Shown: positions 1 to 10,019 of the stretch, piece after piece | Layout: each line of letters opens with the position of its first letter | Numbering within the stretch: the stretch's first letter is position 1 | NCBI RefSeq assembly: GCF_002149015.1 | Contig: NZ_NGFO01000008.1 | Coordinates: 62,001 to 126,000 of the forward strand | Length of the DNA stretch: 64,000 nucleotides | Direction of reading: 5' to 3' | Source: Gordonia lacunae | GTDB taxonomy: Bacteria > Actinomycetota > Actinomycetes > Mycobacteriales > Mycobacteriaceae | Program-made: the position numbers and the translations under genes | Notes under the pieces: generated by a model | Database searches by the model: none | Told to the model about the DNA's origin: nothing | What the model saw: only the letters and a program-made list of their open reading frames with translations

Positions 1-2321
<2,321 letters not shown>

Positions 2322-2421
2322 GATCTCTCCTGGTGGCTGCGGATTTACCCACCAAGGATACGTGTCGGGTGCCAGCGGGTTTCTGGTGCGGGTGATGCGC
2401 GGGTTCTTCTGAGGTGGAGCC

Positions 2422-2518
2422 CGGCGCCGGGAGCGAAGCGAGCGGGCCAGATGTCACGGCGCCGGGAGCGAAGCGAGCGGGCCCGATGCCACGGCGCCGG
2501 GAGCGAAGCGAGCGCCGG
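2422..2518. repeat. Three tandem 35-bp GC-rich repeats (family A)
   Basis: Units begin at 2422, 2457 and 2492; the last is truncated. Each carries the core GGCGCCGGGAGCG-RAGCGAGCGGGCC (R is A here). The same core, in 36-bp units, is found inside treY (21505-21612) and at the 3' end of ylmD (about 60865-60935). The array lies between hisD and the hemerythrin-like pseudogene, where it interrupts no gene. The AGCGNAGCG core is close to palindromic, as in REP-type elements. Units are contiguous with no spacers, so this is not a CRISPR. Confidence 0.85.
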
Positions 2519-2555
2519 AGTAGTTTGCCGCTATCGACGAGCGGAGGAGGCGAGA

Positions 2556-2907
2556 GTGTGCCAGTACTGCGGGTGCCGGGACATGCCGTTGCTGCGCGAC
2601 TACACCACCGAGCACGAACGAGCCGTGAACCTCGGCGGCGATGCGATCCGGGCACTCGATGCCGACGACCGCGACGCCGCACGCCGGCTCCCGGCGCGGC
2701 TCGCGATCGAGCTGCGGTCGCATTGGCGGGGCGAGGAGGACGGGCTGTTCGCCCAGTTGCTCGACACCGACCGGGATCTCTTCGCGGGTTGCATCGATCC
2801 GCTGATCGCCGAGCATCGTGACCTCGACGCAGTCCTGACTGGGATGCCGCGATCAGCGCGTGGGAGCGCGCCATCCCGGCGAGTCTCTCCTCGACCACGG
2901 CGTCTAG
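2556..2907 (+). pseudogene. Hemerythrin-like (HHE) protein, decayed by a deletion and a frameshift
   Basis: The start is intact: GGAGGAGG ribosome-binding site, GTG at 2556, then CQYCGCRDMPLLRDYTTEHE, which resembles actinobacterial hemerythrin-domain proteins beginning CEYCGC. His and Glu residues of the first helical pair are present (EHERAV, HWRGEEDGLF, IAEHRDLD). After DAVLT near 2840 the frame breaks. The next readable text, DWDAAISAWERA, is in another frame, and HPGESLLDHGV-stop (TAG 2905-2907) is in a third. Normally about 40 residues with the second HxxxE ligand pair lie between DAVL and DWDA, so an out-of-frame deletion plus one lost C near 2871 explain the pattern. If translated, the original frame gives an unrelated Arg-rich tail ending at 3008. 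Confidence 0.75.
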
Positions 2908-2920
2908 GCGTCAGGAGGGT

Positions 2921-2953
2921 GCCCACACGCCGGCCTGAGGTCGGCGTGTGGGC
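2921..2953 (+). terminator. Perfect 12-bp hairpin after the hemerythrin-like gene
   Basis: Arms GCCCACACGCCG (2921-2932) and CGGCGTGTGGGC (2942-2953) pair perfectly around a 9-base loop, 13 bases after the ancestral stop codon. No clear T-run follows, which is usual for actinobacterial terminators. Confidence 0.7.
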
Positions 2954-3069
2954 TGACCAGATGACGCCTACCACAGAACACCGACAGTTCCCGCCGTCCG
3001 CAGAGTGAATCAATAGAGCTGCGCGACAACATATTTCGAATCAGTCGCCGCCCAGCTCTCGTGTACACT

Positions 3070-3083
3070 CGAACGTACATTCG
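3070..3083. promoter_or_regulatory. LexA-type SOS box upstream of the HNH gene
   Basis: CGAAC-GTAC-ATTCG matches the mycobacterial/actinobacterial LexA consensus CGAAC-N4-GTTCG with one mismatch. It sits directly after a TACACT -10-like hexamer (3064-3069), where it would cover the transcription start, and 30 bases before the gene's start. 13E12-repeat genes in M. tuberculosis are known LexA-regulated genes, which supports this reading. Confidence 0.65.
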
Positions 3084-3113
3084 CAGTCACGGTTCTCGGG
3101 GGAGGTGACCGTC

Positions 3114-4748
3114 ATGCCCGACACCACACACGCCGATGGTTCTCTGCCCGCGTCCCGCGCGGCCGAGCTCGTCGCCGAGCTGCACCGGTTGATCGGTGAA
3201 TTGCAGACCGTCGACCTCGGCGCGTGCTCGGATACCGAACTCGTCGATGTCGCCGCCGGCACCGAGACAGCGATCGCCCGCCTCACCTACGCCGGTGACC
3301 GACAGATGGTCACCATCGCCGACCGCGATCTACCCCATCGCACCGGGTACCGCAGCATCACTGCGTTCATGACCCACCGACTGAGGGTGTCTGATCCGAT
3401 GCGCCGCAACAATCAGCGGGGCGCGACCGCCACCCACCTCACCCACACCGGCCAAGCGCTGCCACCAGAACACCCCACCCTCGCCGCGGCGTTGGCCGAC
3501 GGCCGGGTAGGCACCAGCCATGTGCGCGCCGTCATCGACGTCCTCGATCAGATCCCGCATGGAACCGACCATGACGTGACGGTTGCTGCCGAACGACAGA
3601 TGGCCGAGATCGCCGAAGCCCACACCCCCGCCGACATCACCCAACTCGGTGCGCGGCTCCTCGCTTATCTCGACCCCGACGGCACTCTGGCCGACGACTC
3701 GGAACGCACACGACGCCGGAACCTGTGGGTCAACCGGCAGCGTGCCGACGGCACCGCGAAACTCACCGGCACCCTCACCCCGGAACTCGCTGCCCGGGTG
3801 ACGATGCTGTTGGCGGTGTGGGCCAAGCCCGGGATGAACAACCCCAACGATCCTGATTCGCCGACCGGATCTGTTGAAGACGCCGACCCCGAACAACTGG
3901 CCGCCGCAGCAGACCGGGACGACCGCACACCGGCCCAGATCAACCACGACGCACTCAACGCCCTACTGAAAGCAGTCCTCGACGACGGGTTGCTCGGCAA
4001 GTCCCACCGGGGCCTGCCCGTGCATTTGATCATCAAAGCCGACCTTGCCGACCTGATCCGTGAAGCCGGGCTCGCCACGACCGCCACCGGAAACCTGTTG
4101 CCCATCCCTGACCTGATCGCGATGGCCGCCGACGTTCAGCCGTGGTTGGCGATCTTCAAAGACGCCACCGCCGTTCCGCTGTACTTCGGGCGGGGCAGAC
4201 GTCTCGCCTCCCGCGAACAGCGACTCGTCTCCTTCGCCCGCCCTGACGGCGAAGTCTGTTCGGCGCCGGGCTGCGATCAGCCCGCCACCCACGTCGACAT
4301 GCATCACGCACAAAGAGACTGGGCCCAAGGTGGACTCACCGACATTTACGACCTCGCCCCCGCGTGCCCACGACACAACCGCATGGTCGGCGACCAGCCC
4401 GGCCAATACACCACCCACATCGTCCGGTCCGGACCCGACGAAGGCCGCTGCGTCTGGCGACTGAACGCCGAACCCGGTGCGCCACCCAACCCCGAACACC
4501 TCAACCGCCGCCCCGACATACCCCGGCGGTTCGCACACCATCTGAACACCGTGCGCGACGAGATCCACGGACCACCAACCCGGTCCGGCGATCAAGCACG
4601 CCCGGAGGCGCCACATCCGACAGACGCGCGTCGCTCATGGCTGACGATCAGCCACGTCATCGACGTGCGACCACCACGACCCGGACCACCCACACCCCGC
4701 CCCTCCCTCGTCGAAGCACACCTCATGACACTCCTCGCCACCCTCTGA
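3114..4748 (+). CDS. DUF222 / HNH endonuclease domain protein (13E12 repeat family)
   Basis: A protein of 544 residues with an N-terminal DUF222 helical domain (residues about 20-330) and a C-terminal HNH nuclease domain. The HNH part reads CSAPGCDQP, then DMHHAQRDWAQGG, then DLAPACPRHNRMVG, giving paired zinc cysteines and the His-Asn-His active site. Members occur in many copies in mycobacterial and gordonial genomes; their function is unsettled, with mobile-element or DNA-repair roles proposed. ATG 3114 is preferred because GGGGGAGG (3097-3104) lies nine bases before it but directly abuts an alternative GTG at 3105. The LexA-like box upstream predicts induction by DNA damage. The Pro/Arg-rich C-terminal 60 residues look disordered. 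Confidence 0.9.
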   Translation: MPDTTHADGSLPASRAAELVAELHRLIGELQTVDLGACSDTELVDVAAGTETAIARLTYAGDRQMVTIADRDLPHRTGYRSITAFMTHRLRVSDPMRRNNQRGATATHLTHTGQALPPEHPTLAAALADGRVGTSHVRAVIDVLDQIPHGTDHDVTVAAERQMAEIAEAHTPADITQLGARLLAYLDPDGTLADDSERTRRRNLWVNRQRADGTAKLTGTLTPELAARVTMLLAVWAKPGMNNPNDPDSPTGSVEDADPEQLAAAADRDDRTPAQINHDALNALLKAVLDDGLLGKSHRGLPVHLIIKADLADLIREAGLATTATGNLLPIPDLIAMAADVQPWLAIFKDATAVPLYFGRGRRLASREQRLVSFARPDGEVCSAPGCDQPATHVDMHHAQRDWAQGGLTDIYDLAPACPRHNRMVGDQPGQYTTHIVRSGPDEGRCVWRLNAEPGAPPNPEHLNRRPDIPRRFAHHLNTVRDEIHGPPTRSGDQARPEAPHPTDARRSWLTISHVIDVRPPRPGPPTPRPSLVEAHLMTLLATL

Positions 4749-4830
4749 CTAGTAGCCCGAACGACAACCACCACCAACGAATCTCAACTCGACCGATAGC
4801 CCTCGACCGAAGTCCAGCAGTCGAAACGAG

Positions 4831-4881
4831 GTTCGCCAGTCGCCGTCGTTCGCCAGTCGCCGTCGTTCGCCAGTCGCCGTC
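4831..4881. repeat. Three perfect 17-bp tandem repeats
   Basis: GTTCGCCAGTCGCCGTC occurs three times head to tail (4831-4847, 4848-4864, 4865-4881) in the non-coding stretch 4749-5042. Flanking GAAACGAG (about 4823) and CTCGTTTC (about 4918) are inverted, so the region could fold into a long hairpin. No gene is seen in this stretch apart from the promoter of the next gene. Confidence 0.8.
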
Positions 4882-5042
4882 GTCAGCAGTGGGGGTGGTT
4901 GTGGCGCTGTGGCTTCAACTCGTTTCCTCGCTGACAATCGGTGCCGGCTCAGCACAACCAGAGGTGGGGCGGCATGCCCGACCCAGGCGCGGGGCGACAG
5001 TTCCGTCGCCGCCTGCGGCTCAATTTCGATAGGCTCCGGTCC

Positions 5043-5363
5043 GTGCCGGGACCACAGAAGCCGCTACACCTGTGCTGCCTGCTCTGGGCGCACGCCGACA
5101 CGGCCGAAGCCCTGACCCGATACGAGGACACCGTTCTCGGTCTGCTCCCCGGGCACGGCGGCGCGGTGCTCAGCCGGGTGATCGGCGACGGACACGGCGG
5201 CACACCGCATGAGGTGCAGATCCTGCGCATCGCTGACCGTGGCGCACTCGACGCCTATCTCGCCGACCCGCGCCGCGTGGCGCTCGCCGACGAGCGGGAT
5301 CGGGTGATCGCCCGCACGGAGGTCTTCGACGTCGACGTCCGGACGGGCGGACCGGCGACCTGA
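5043..5363 (+). CDS. Small dimeric alpha-beta barrel protein (DUF1330/EthD-like)
   Basis: About 106 residues with the pattern of a ferredoxin-like fold: KPLHLCCLLWA strand, a helix through TAEALTRYEDTVL, strand GGAVLSRV, then VQILRIADRGALDAYLADPRRVAL. Such proteins form dimers related to EthD, YCII and antibiotic-biosynthesis monooxygenases; no enzymatic role can be assigned. GTG 5043 is chosen because TAGGCT (5030-5035) lies seven bases upstream, the spacing of a leaderless mRNA; an upstream in-frame ATG would add an Arg-rich segment. M. tuberculosis has a similar small gene between nadC and hisD, so position supports orthology. It converges on nadC with only four bases between stops. Confidence 0.7.
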   Translation: MPGPQKPLHLCCLLWAHADTAEALTRYEDTVLGLLPGHGGAVLSRVIGDGHGGTPHEVQILRIADRGALDAYLADPRRVALADERDRVIARTEVFDVDVRTGGPAT

Positions 5364-5367
5364 TCGG

Positions 5368-6297
5368 TCAGGGCGCCGGGATGTCCAGACCGAGGTCCAG
5401 CACCGTGACCGAGTGCGTCAGCGCGCCGACGGCCAGGTAGTCGACGCCGGTGCGGGCATAGTCGGCCGCGACGTCGAGCGACAGGCCTCCCGAGCTCTCC
5501 AGCTTGGTGCCCGGCGACCGCGTGTTGCGTCGCTGGACGGCCATCTGGGTCTCCCATGGCTCGAAGTTGTCCAGCAGGACCAGCTGCGGTTCGAGCCCGA
5601 GGACCTCATCGAGCTGGGCCAGTGAATCCACCTCGACCTCGACGGGGAGATCCGGCGCCGCCGAGCGCACGGCCTGCAGCGCCGCGGCGACCGAGCCCGC
5701 GGCCACGACGTGGTTGTCCTTGATGAGGGCGGCGTCGCCGAGTCCCATCCGATGGTTGGCTCCCCCGCCGGCGCGCACGGCGTACTTCTGCAGATGCCGA
5801 AGACCCGGAAGTGTCTTGCGCGAGTCGCGAATCCGCGCATCCGTACCCTCCACCGCGGCCACCCACGCAGCCGTGGTCGTGGCGATCCCCGACAGGTGCG
5901 AGATCAGGTTGAGCGCCGTGCGTTCCGCGGTCAGCAGAGCCCGTGTCGGGGCGTGGACGGCGAGTACGACGGCGCCAGGTTCGACGCGGGTTCCGTCGTC
6001 GACCCGCGAGGTGATGGTGTACTCGCCCGCCCCGATCACCTCGTCGAAGACCGCCTCGACCACCGGGACGCCCGCGATCACGCCGTGCGCGCGACTGACG
6101 ATCGCCGCGTCGACGACCGCGTCGTCGGGCACCGTGGACGCGGTCGTGACGTCGGGCCCGTATCGGAGATCCTCGTCGAGCGCGGTCCGGATCAACGCGC
6201 GGACCTCGTCGGTGACCGCGGCGCCCAGTTCACCGCCCGCGGCCTGCCCGACGAAGCCGCCGGCCGGGGCCGCCGTCGAGCGGGTGGAGCTGCTCAC
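5368..6297 (-). CDS. nadC: Nicotinate-nucleotide pyrophosphorylase (carboxylating)
   Basis: Quinolinate phosphoribosyltransferase: quinolinate plus PRPP gives nicotinate mononucleotide, CO2 and PPi in de novo NAD synthesis. The 309 residues carry the family signatures [70 protein letters not shown], and a C-terminal [30 protein letters not shown]. The GTG start at 6297 overlaps the nadA stop by four bases (GTGA), so it follows nadA directly; nadB, usually between them, is absent. About 30 Ala/Gly-rich residues precede the conserved domain. Confidence 0.95.
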   Translation of the reverse strand: MSSSTRSTAAPAGGFVGQAAGGELGAAVTDEVRALIRTALDEDLRYGPDVTTASTVPDDAVVDAAIVSRAHGVIAGVPVVEAVFDEVIGAGEYTITSRVDDGTRVEPGAVVLAVHAPTRALLTAERTALNLISHLSGIATTTAAWVAAVEGTDARIRDSRKTLPGLRHLQKYAVRAGGGANHRMGLGDAALIKDNHVVAAGSVAAALQAVRSAAPDLPVEVEVDSLAQLDEVLGLEPQLVLLDNFEPWETQMAVQRRNTRSPGTKLESSGGLSLDVAADYARTGVDYLAVGALTHSVTVLDLGLDIPAP

Positions 6298-7367
6298 TCG
6301 CCCGATCCGGGGTTGCCGATCGCGATCATCCGCTCGACGCTCTTGCGCGCCTTCTCGGCGACATCGGCGTCGACGAACACCTCGTCGCGACCCTCCCGCA
6401 GGCATCGGAGCATCGCGGCGGGCGTGATCATCTTCATGTAGGGGCACGATGCACGATCGTTGACGGCCTGGAAGTCGACCCCCGGTGCGGCCTTGCGCAA
6501 CTGGTGCAGCATCCCGACCTCGGTGGCGACGAGAACCTGCGCCGCCCCGGTCTCGCGAGCGGCATCGAGCATGCCGCCGGTGGAGAGGATCTTCACCTTC
6601 TCCTCGGGCACGAAACCCTCGCCGGCGAGGTACAGCGCCGACGTCGCGCACCCGCATTCGGGGTGGATGAACAGGTCGGCGTCGGGGTGCGCATTCGCCT
6701 GCGCGGTCAGTTCGTCACCGTTGATGCCGGCGTGGACGTGGCATTCGCCCGCCCAGATGTGGATGTTGTCGCGGCCGGTCTCACGCTTGACGTGTGCACC
6801 GAGGAACTGGTCGGGCAGGAACAGGACGTCCCGGTCGGGATCGATCGACGCGACCACGTCGACGGCGTTCGACGACGTGCAGCAGATGTCGGTCAGACCC
6901 TTCACCTCGGCGGTGGTGTTGACGTAGGACACCACGAGCGCGTCGGGGAACTCGGCCTTCCAGGCGCGCAGTTCGTCGGCGGTGATCGAGTCGGCCAGTG
7001 AACATCCGGCGCGCTCGTCGGGGATCAGGACCCGCTTCTCCGGGCTCAGGATCTTGGCGGTCTCGGCCATGAAGTGGACGCCGCAGAAGATGATCTCGTC
7101 GGAGTCGACCTCGGCGGCGATCCGCGACAGGGCCAGCGAGTCGCCCACGTGGTCGGCCACGTCCTGGATGGCCGGGAGCTGGTAGTTGTGCGCGAGCAGG
7201 GTCGCATTGCGCGCTTTGGCGAGCCGGCGAACCTCGTCTGCCCATTCCTGGGTCGGCTCCACGCCGGTGTAGCCACCCGGCGCATCGAACCACTTCGCGT
7301 CGGCGAGAGCCGAGTCCGCGCCGGTGGGCGCGGCCACCGCCGCCGGGCGATCACTGGTGATGCTCAT
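6294..7367 (-). CDS. nadA: Quinolinate synthase
   Basis: A [4Fe-4S] enzyme that condenses iminoaspartate with dihydroxyacetone phosphate to make quinolinate. The 357 residues contain the three expected cluster cysteines in [25 protein letters not shown] and HPECGCATS, plus [24 protein letters not shown] at the N-terminus (an N-terminal His of the substrate site). ATG 7367 follows an AGAGGAG ribosome-binding site. It is first in a two-gene nadA-nadC operon. A perfect palindrome at 7450-7472 in the promoter region suggests repression by the NrtR protein encoded at 9261. Confidence 0.96.
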   Translation of the reverse strand: MSITSDRPAAVAAPTGADSALADAKWFDAPGGYTGVEPTQEWADEVRRLAKARNATLLAHNYQLPAIQDVADHVGDSLALSRIAAEVDSDEIIFCGVHFMAETAKILSPEKRVLIPDERAGCSLADSITADELRAWKAEFPDALVVSYVNTTAEVKGLTDICCTSSNAVDVVASIDPDRDVLFLPDQFLGAHVKRETGRDNIHIWAGECHVHAGINGDELTAQANAHPDADLFIHPECGCATSALYLAGEGFVPEEKVKILSTGGMLDAARETGAAQVLVATEVGMLHQLRKAAPGVDFQAVNDRASCPYMKMITPAAMLRCLREGRDEVFVDADVAEKARKSVERMIAIGNPGSGE

Positions 7368-7449
7368 TGCCACTCCTCTGGCTGCCCGGCGACGAGTTCC
7401 GTCTCCGGGACGCTGGTTCCCCAGATCACGGGCCGTGTGTCCGAGGCAG

Positions 7450-7472
7450 GTTTTCGACTCATGGTCGAAAAC
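7450..7472. promoter_or_regulatory. Perfect palindrome upstream of nadA, likely NrtR operator
   Basis: Arms GTTTTCGAC (7450-7458) and GTCGAAAAC (7464-7472) are perfect inverted repeats around a 5-base centre. The site is 83 bases upstream of the nadA start and is AT-rich compared with its surroundings. NrtR regulators are known to bind palindromes before NAD-synthesis genes, and an nrtR gene lies 1.8 kb away. Assigning the site to NrtR is inference. Confidence 0.7.
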
Positions 7473-7554
7473 GCTATGCATCGTAACATTCGCCACACCC
7501 AGAGCATTCCCGCCACCTGACCGAACGTGGTTCCACCACGCGATCCGGTTCAGC

Positions 7555-8061
7555 TCACCGGCACATCAGGGCATCGAGATAACGCTCCGTGATTCGCGAC
7601 TGCGCCAGGCGCCCGAACGGGCCGCCCAGCCGGGTGAACCACCGCCCCGGGCGTGAGAAGGCGACGATGTGCCCGACCACCGTGTCGTCGGCGAGCCACT
7701 CCACCCAGAAGCGTTCCTCGCCGATCTCGGGATGCCCAGGCAGCGTCCCGTAGGCCAAACCCCGCTCCCGCGGTGTGTCGATCACCTCGATGACCCGGCA
7801 CCGCGCGGTGATCCCGAGTGGACCGACCCCGACCCGCAGGCCGACGTCGGCGCCGACCGTTGCCGCCGGGGTGGCCGCGTCGACCCCGAAGCCGGCACGA
7901 CGATGCATCTCCCAGTCGAGGATCCGTTGCCCGGCCGAGGCGAAACACTCGGCCCCCGAACCCACGACCCGCGACCGGCGCAGATGGTGATAACCGGGCG
8001 GCAGCGCGCCCGATGTCGCGCCCACCTCGGGATAGGTGAGTGCCGACCGGTCCACGGTCAT
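7555..8061 (-). CDS. DUF1990 family protein
   Basis: 168 residues with family features: LTYPEVGAT at the N-terminus, GYHHLRRSR, then [34 protein letters not shown], and a C-terminal [40 protein letters not shown]. The fold is related to START/SRPBCC-like ligand-binding barrels; the function is unknown. No signal peptide or membrane helix is seen. Its ATG overlaps the stop of the XRE regulator gene (ATGA), so the two are co-translated and probably controlled by that regulator. Confidence 0.85.
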   Translation of the reverse strand: MTVDRSALTYPEVGATSGALPPGYHHLRRSRVVGSGAECFASAGQRILDWEMHRRAGFGVDAATPAATVGADVGLRVGVGPLGITARCRVIEVIDTPRERGLAYGTLPGHPEIGEERFWVEWLADDTVVGHIVAFSRPGRWFTRLGGPFGRLAQSRITERYLDALMCR

Positions 8062-8318
8062 CCCGCGCGCACCACCTCGGCGTCGAGGACGAGAGCCAGA
8101 TCGTCGAGCGAGGTGCCGAGCGCACGGGCGAGCGCCGCGATCGTGGCGAACGCGGGCGTCGGCATGCGTCCGGTCTCGATCTTGCGCAGGGTCTCCGGGG
8201 AGATCCCCGCGCCGAGCGCCACGTCGCCGAGCGGGCGGTCGCCGCGCAACTCGCGGAGCCGGGCACCGAGTCGACGACCGGCCGCGATCTGTTCCGGGGT
8301 CAGCGGGTTGCGCACCAT
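8058..8318 (-). CDS. XRE-family transcriptional regulator
   Basis: An 86-residue protein that is almost entirely one Cro/C1-type helix-turn-helix: LTPEQIAAGRRLGARLRELR, then PLGDVALGAGISPETLRKIETGR, then FATIAALARALGTSLDDLA. ATG 8318 is chosen because TACGAT (8325-8330, minus strand) lies six bases upstream, giving a leaderless transcript. The matching -35 position falls inside the palindrome at 8338-8353, so the protein probably represses itself. Divergent from the aminopeptidase gene at 8400 and coupled to DUF1990. Confidence 0.88.
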   Translation of the reverse strand: MVRNPLTPEQIAAGRRLGARLRELRGDRPLGDVALGAGISPETLRKIETGRMPTPAFATIAALARALGTSLDDLALVLDAEVVRAG

Positions 8319-8337
8319 GTGACGATCGTAGCCGCTC

Positions 8338-8375
8338 CGGTATACAAATACCGACGACGGTGGTATTTCTATACC
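8338..8375. promoter_or_regulatory. Two tandem palindromic operators between XRE gene and map
   Basis: Site 1 (8338-8353) reads CGGTAT-ACAA-ATACCG, a perfect inverted repeat. Site 2 (8362-8375) reads GGTAT-TTCT-ATACC. Both have GGTAT/ATACC half-sites with a 4-base spacer, and their centres are about 23 bases apart, near two helical turns. They fill the intergenic space between divergent starts at 8318 and 8400, so one regulator could control both directions. The XRE protein encoded beside them is the obvious candidate. Confidence 0.75.
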
Positions 8376-8399
8376 GCACACCGATATGAGAGGAAGAGA

Positions 8400-9173
8400 A
8401 TGGTCGAACTGAAGTCACCCGCCGAGGTTGCCGCCATGGGGGTGACAGGCGCCTTCATCGCCGACCTCCTGGACGATGTCGCCGCGCGCGCCGATGTCGG
8501 GGTCAACCTCCTCGACCTCGAGGAACGTGCCCGGGAACTCATCACCGAGCGCGGCGCGCAGTCGTGCTACTGGGATTACTCGCCGTCGTTCGGCCGCGGA
8601 CCCTTTCGCAACGTGATCTGCCTGTCGGTGAACGATGCTGTGCTGCATGGTCTCCCGCACGACTACGTCCTCGCCGACAGCGACCTGCTGTCGATGGACA
8701 TCGCCGTCGCCATCGACGGCTGGGTGGCCGACTCCGCGCGCAGTGTCATCGTCGGCACCCCGCGGGCCGAGGACCAGCGTCTCGTCGCGGCCACCGAGGA
8801 GGCACTGAGCGCGGCCATCGACGCGGCATGCCCGGGCGGACGGATCGGCGACATCTCGTCCGCGATCGGCGCCGTCGCCGCCGCGCACGGATACCGGGTC
8901 AACACGGAGTTCGGCGGACACGGCCTCGGCCGCACCATGCACGAGGATCCGCATGTCGCGAACGTCGGCCGGGCAGGTCGAGGCATGACACTTCGCCCGG
9001 GGCTGACCCTCGCACTGGAGCCCTGGTTCACCCTCGGCTCCGAGCGCATCAAGTTCGACGCCGACGGCTGGACGATCCGGTCCTTCGACGGTTCCCGCGG
9101 CGCCCACAGCGAGCACACGATCGCGGTCACCGAGGGCGACGCGCTGATCCTGACGACCAACGGGCGCGGATAG
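8400..9173 (+). CDS. map: Type I methionine aminopeptidase-like M24 peptidase
   Basis: 257 residues of the pita-bread M24 fold. Metal ligands expected in the family are present: Asp100 in LSMDIAVAIDG, Asp111 in WVADSARS, His in GGHGLGRTMHEDP, Glu in LALEPWFTLG and Glu in HSEHTIAVT. It would remove N-terminal Met in the cytoplasm. It lies away from the ribosomal-protein and secY region where the housekeeping map usually sits, and next to an XRE regulator, so it is probably an accessory paralogue. ATG 8400 has a GAGAGGAAGAG ribosome-binding site. The operators upstream suggest conditional expression. Confidence 0.88.
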   Translation: MVELKSPAEVAAMGVTGAFIADLLDDVAARADVGVNLLDLEERARELITERGAQSCYWDYSPSFGRGPFRNVICLSVNDAVLHGLPHDYVLADSDLLSMDIAVAIDGWVADSARSVIVGTPRAEDQRLVAATEEALSAAIDAACPGGRIGDISSAIGAVAAAHGYRVNTEFGGHGLGRTMHEDPHVANVGRAGRGMTLRPGLTLALEPWFTLGSERIKFDADGWTIRSFDGSRGAHSEHTIAVTEGDALILTTNGRG

Positions 9174-9184
9174 TCGAGGTCACC

Positions 9185-9240
9185 CGGTGGCTTCGACACG
9201 GCGCCGCGCTCGCGCTCGGTGCCGGCTCGACCAGCAGGGC
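9185..9240. repeat. Possible GC-rich interspersed element between map and nrtR
   Basis: The stretch starts GGTGGCTTCGACACGGCGCC and ends near GCTCGACCAGC, resembling the 'GGTGGxTTCGAxACGG' intergenic elements I recall from Gordonia and Rhodococcus. No second copy is seen in the window, so the call rests on recollection. Confidence 0.3.
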
Positions 9241-9260
9241 GGCGTCCTACAATCGTGCGC

Positions 9261-10019
9261 ATGCCAGCCGCCGGGTCCGAGCCACCCATCGCCGACGGTA
9301 CGACCCTCCGGGTGGAAGTGCTGAGTGTCGTGTTCCAGATCCGGGTCCCCCAGGTCCGGGTCGCGCCGCCCACCGCGCCCGACTCCGGATACGGGTCGGA
9401 CGCCGACGGTCCGTCGTTGTGCGTGTTGCTGACGCGGACCGCCGACGGCGTGTGGACACTTCCCGGCGGCGGGGTCGGCGCCGAGGAGACACTGTCGGCG
9501 AGCGCGCGCCGACTGGTCGCGGATTCCCTCGACGTCCGGGAGATCGCGCATCTGGAGCAGCTGTCGGTGTTCTCCGATCCACACCGGGTGCCCATCGTCC
9601 GCACCATCGCCTCGACCTACATGGGCCTCGTGCCCTCCGATGCGGCCGCGACACCACCCGAAGCCGCGGGCTGGTTCGCTGTGGACTCACTCCCGCCGCT
9701 GGCCTTCGATCACACCGAGATCGTCGACGCCGCCCGGCATCGGCTCGCCGCGAAACTCTCGTACACCAACATCGCCTTCGCGCTGGCACCGGCGCGGTTC
9801 CCGATGTCGGCGTTGTCGGAGATCTATTGCGCCGCCCTGGGTTACCCCGTGGATACGACCAACCTGCTCCGCATCCTGAGCCGACGCGCGGTGGTGGTCG
9901 CCACCGGCACCGTCGGCAAGACCGGCCGGAGCGGCGGACGCCCGCCCGCCCTCTACGCCTTCGCCGAGAAGGAGTTACGCGTCACGGATGAGTTCGCGAC
10001 GTTGCGCCCGCCGATGTGA
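9261..10019 (+). CDS. nrtR: NrtR-family Nudix-like regulator of NAD metabolism
   Basis: 252 residues: an N-terminal Nudix-like domain (about 15-150) and a C-terminal winged-helix domain (about 165-252; ALSEIYCAALGYPVDTTNLLRILSRR, then GRPPALYAF). The Nudix box is degenerate: PGGGVGAEETLSASARRLVAD lacks the REUxEE catalytic glutamates, as expected for a sensor that binds ADP-ribose or NAD-derived ligands without hydrolysing them. ATG 9261 is seven bases after TACAAT (9248-9253), a leaderless promoter. The likely target is the palindrome before nadA. Its 3' end overlaps the DUF2567 gene on the other strand by 38 bases. Confidence 0.85.
   Translation: MPAAGSEPPIADGTTLRVEVLSVVFQIRVPQVRVAPPTAPDSGYGSDADGPSLCVLLTRTADGVWTLPGGGVGAEETLSASARRLVADSLDVREIAHLEQLSVFSDPHRVPIVRTIASTYMGLVPSDAAATPPEAAGWFAVDSLPPLAFDHTEIVDAARHRLAAKLSYTNIAFALAPARFPMSALSEIYCAALGYPVDTTNLLRILSRRAVVVATGTVGKTGRSGGRPPALYAFAEKELRVTDEFATLRPPM

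Noticed and set aside
2422-2518. Possible CRISPR array (35-bp repeats)
   Set aside because: Units are contiguous with no spacers, only about three copies, no cas genes nearby, and the same unit occurs inside coding genes.
4364-5032. 222-residue plus-strand frame at the end of the HNH gene
   Set aside because: Out-of-frame reading of the Pro/Arg-rich HNH tail and the 17-bp repeats; no family resemblance.
5368-6657. Longer nadC start giving 429 residues
   Set aside because: The extra N-terminus is nadA read out of frame; the GTGA overlap at 6294-6297 and the domain start support 309 residues.
7324-7656. 110-residue plus-strand frame across the nadA promoter
   Set aside because: It runs through the operator and into DUF1990 antisense, with no ribosome-binding site.
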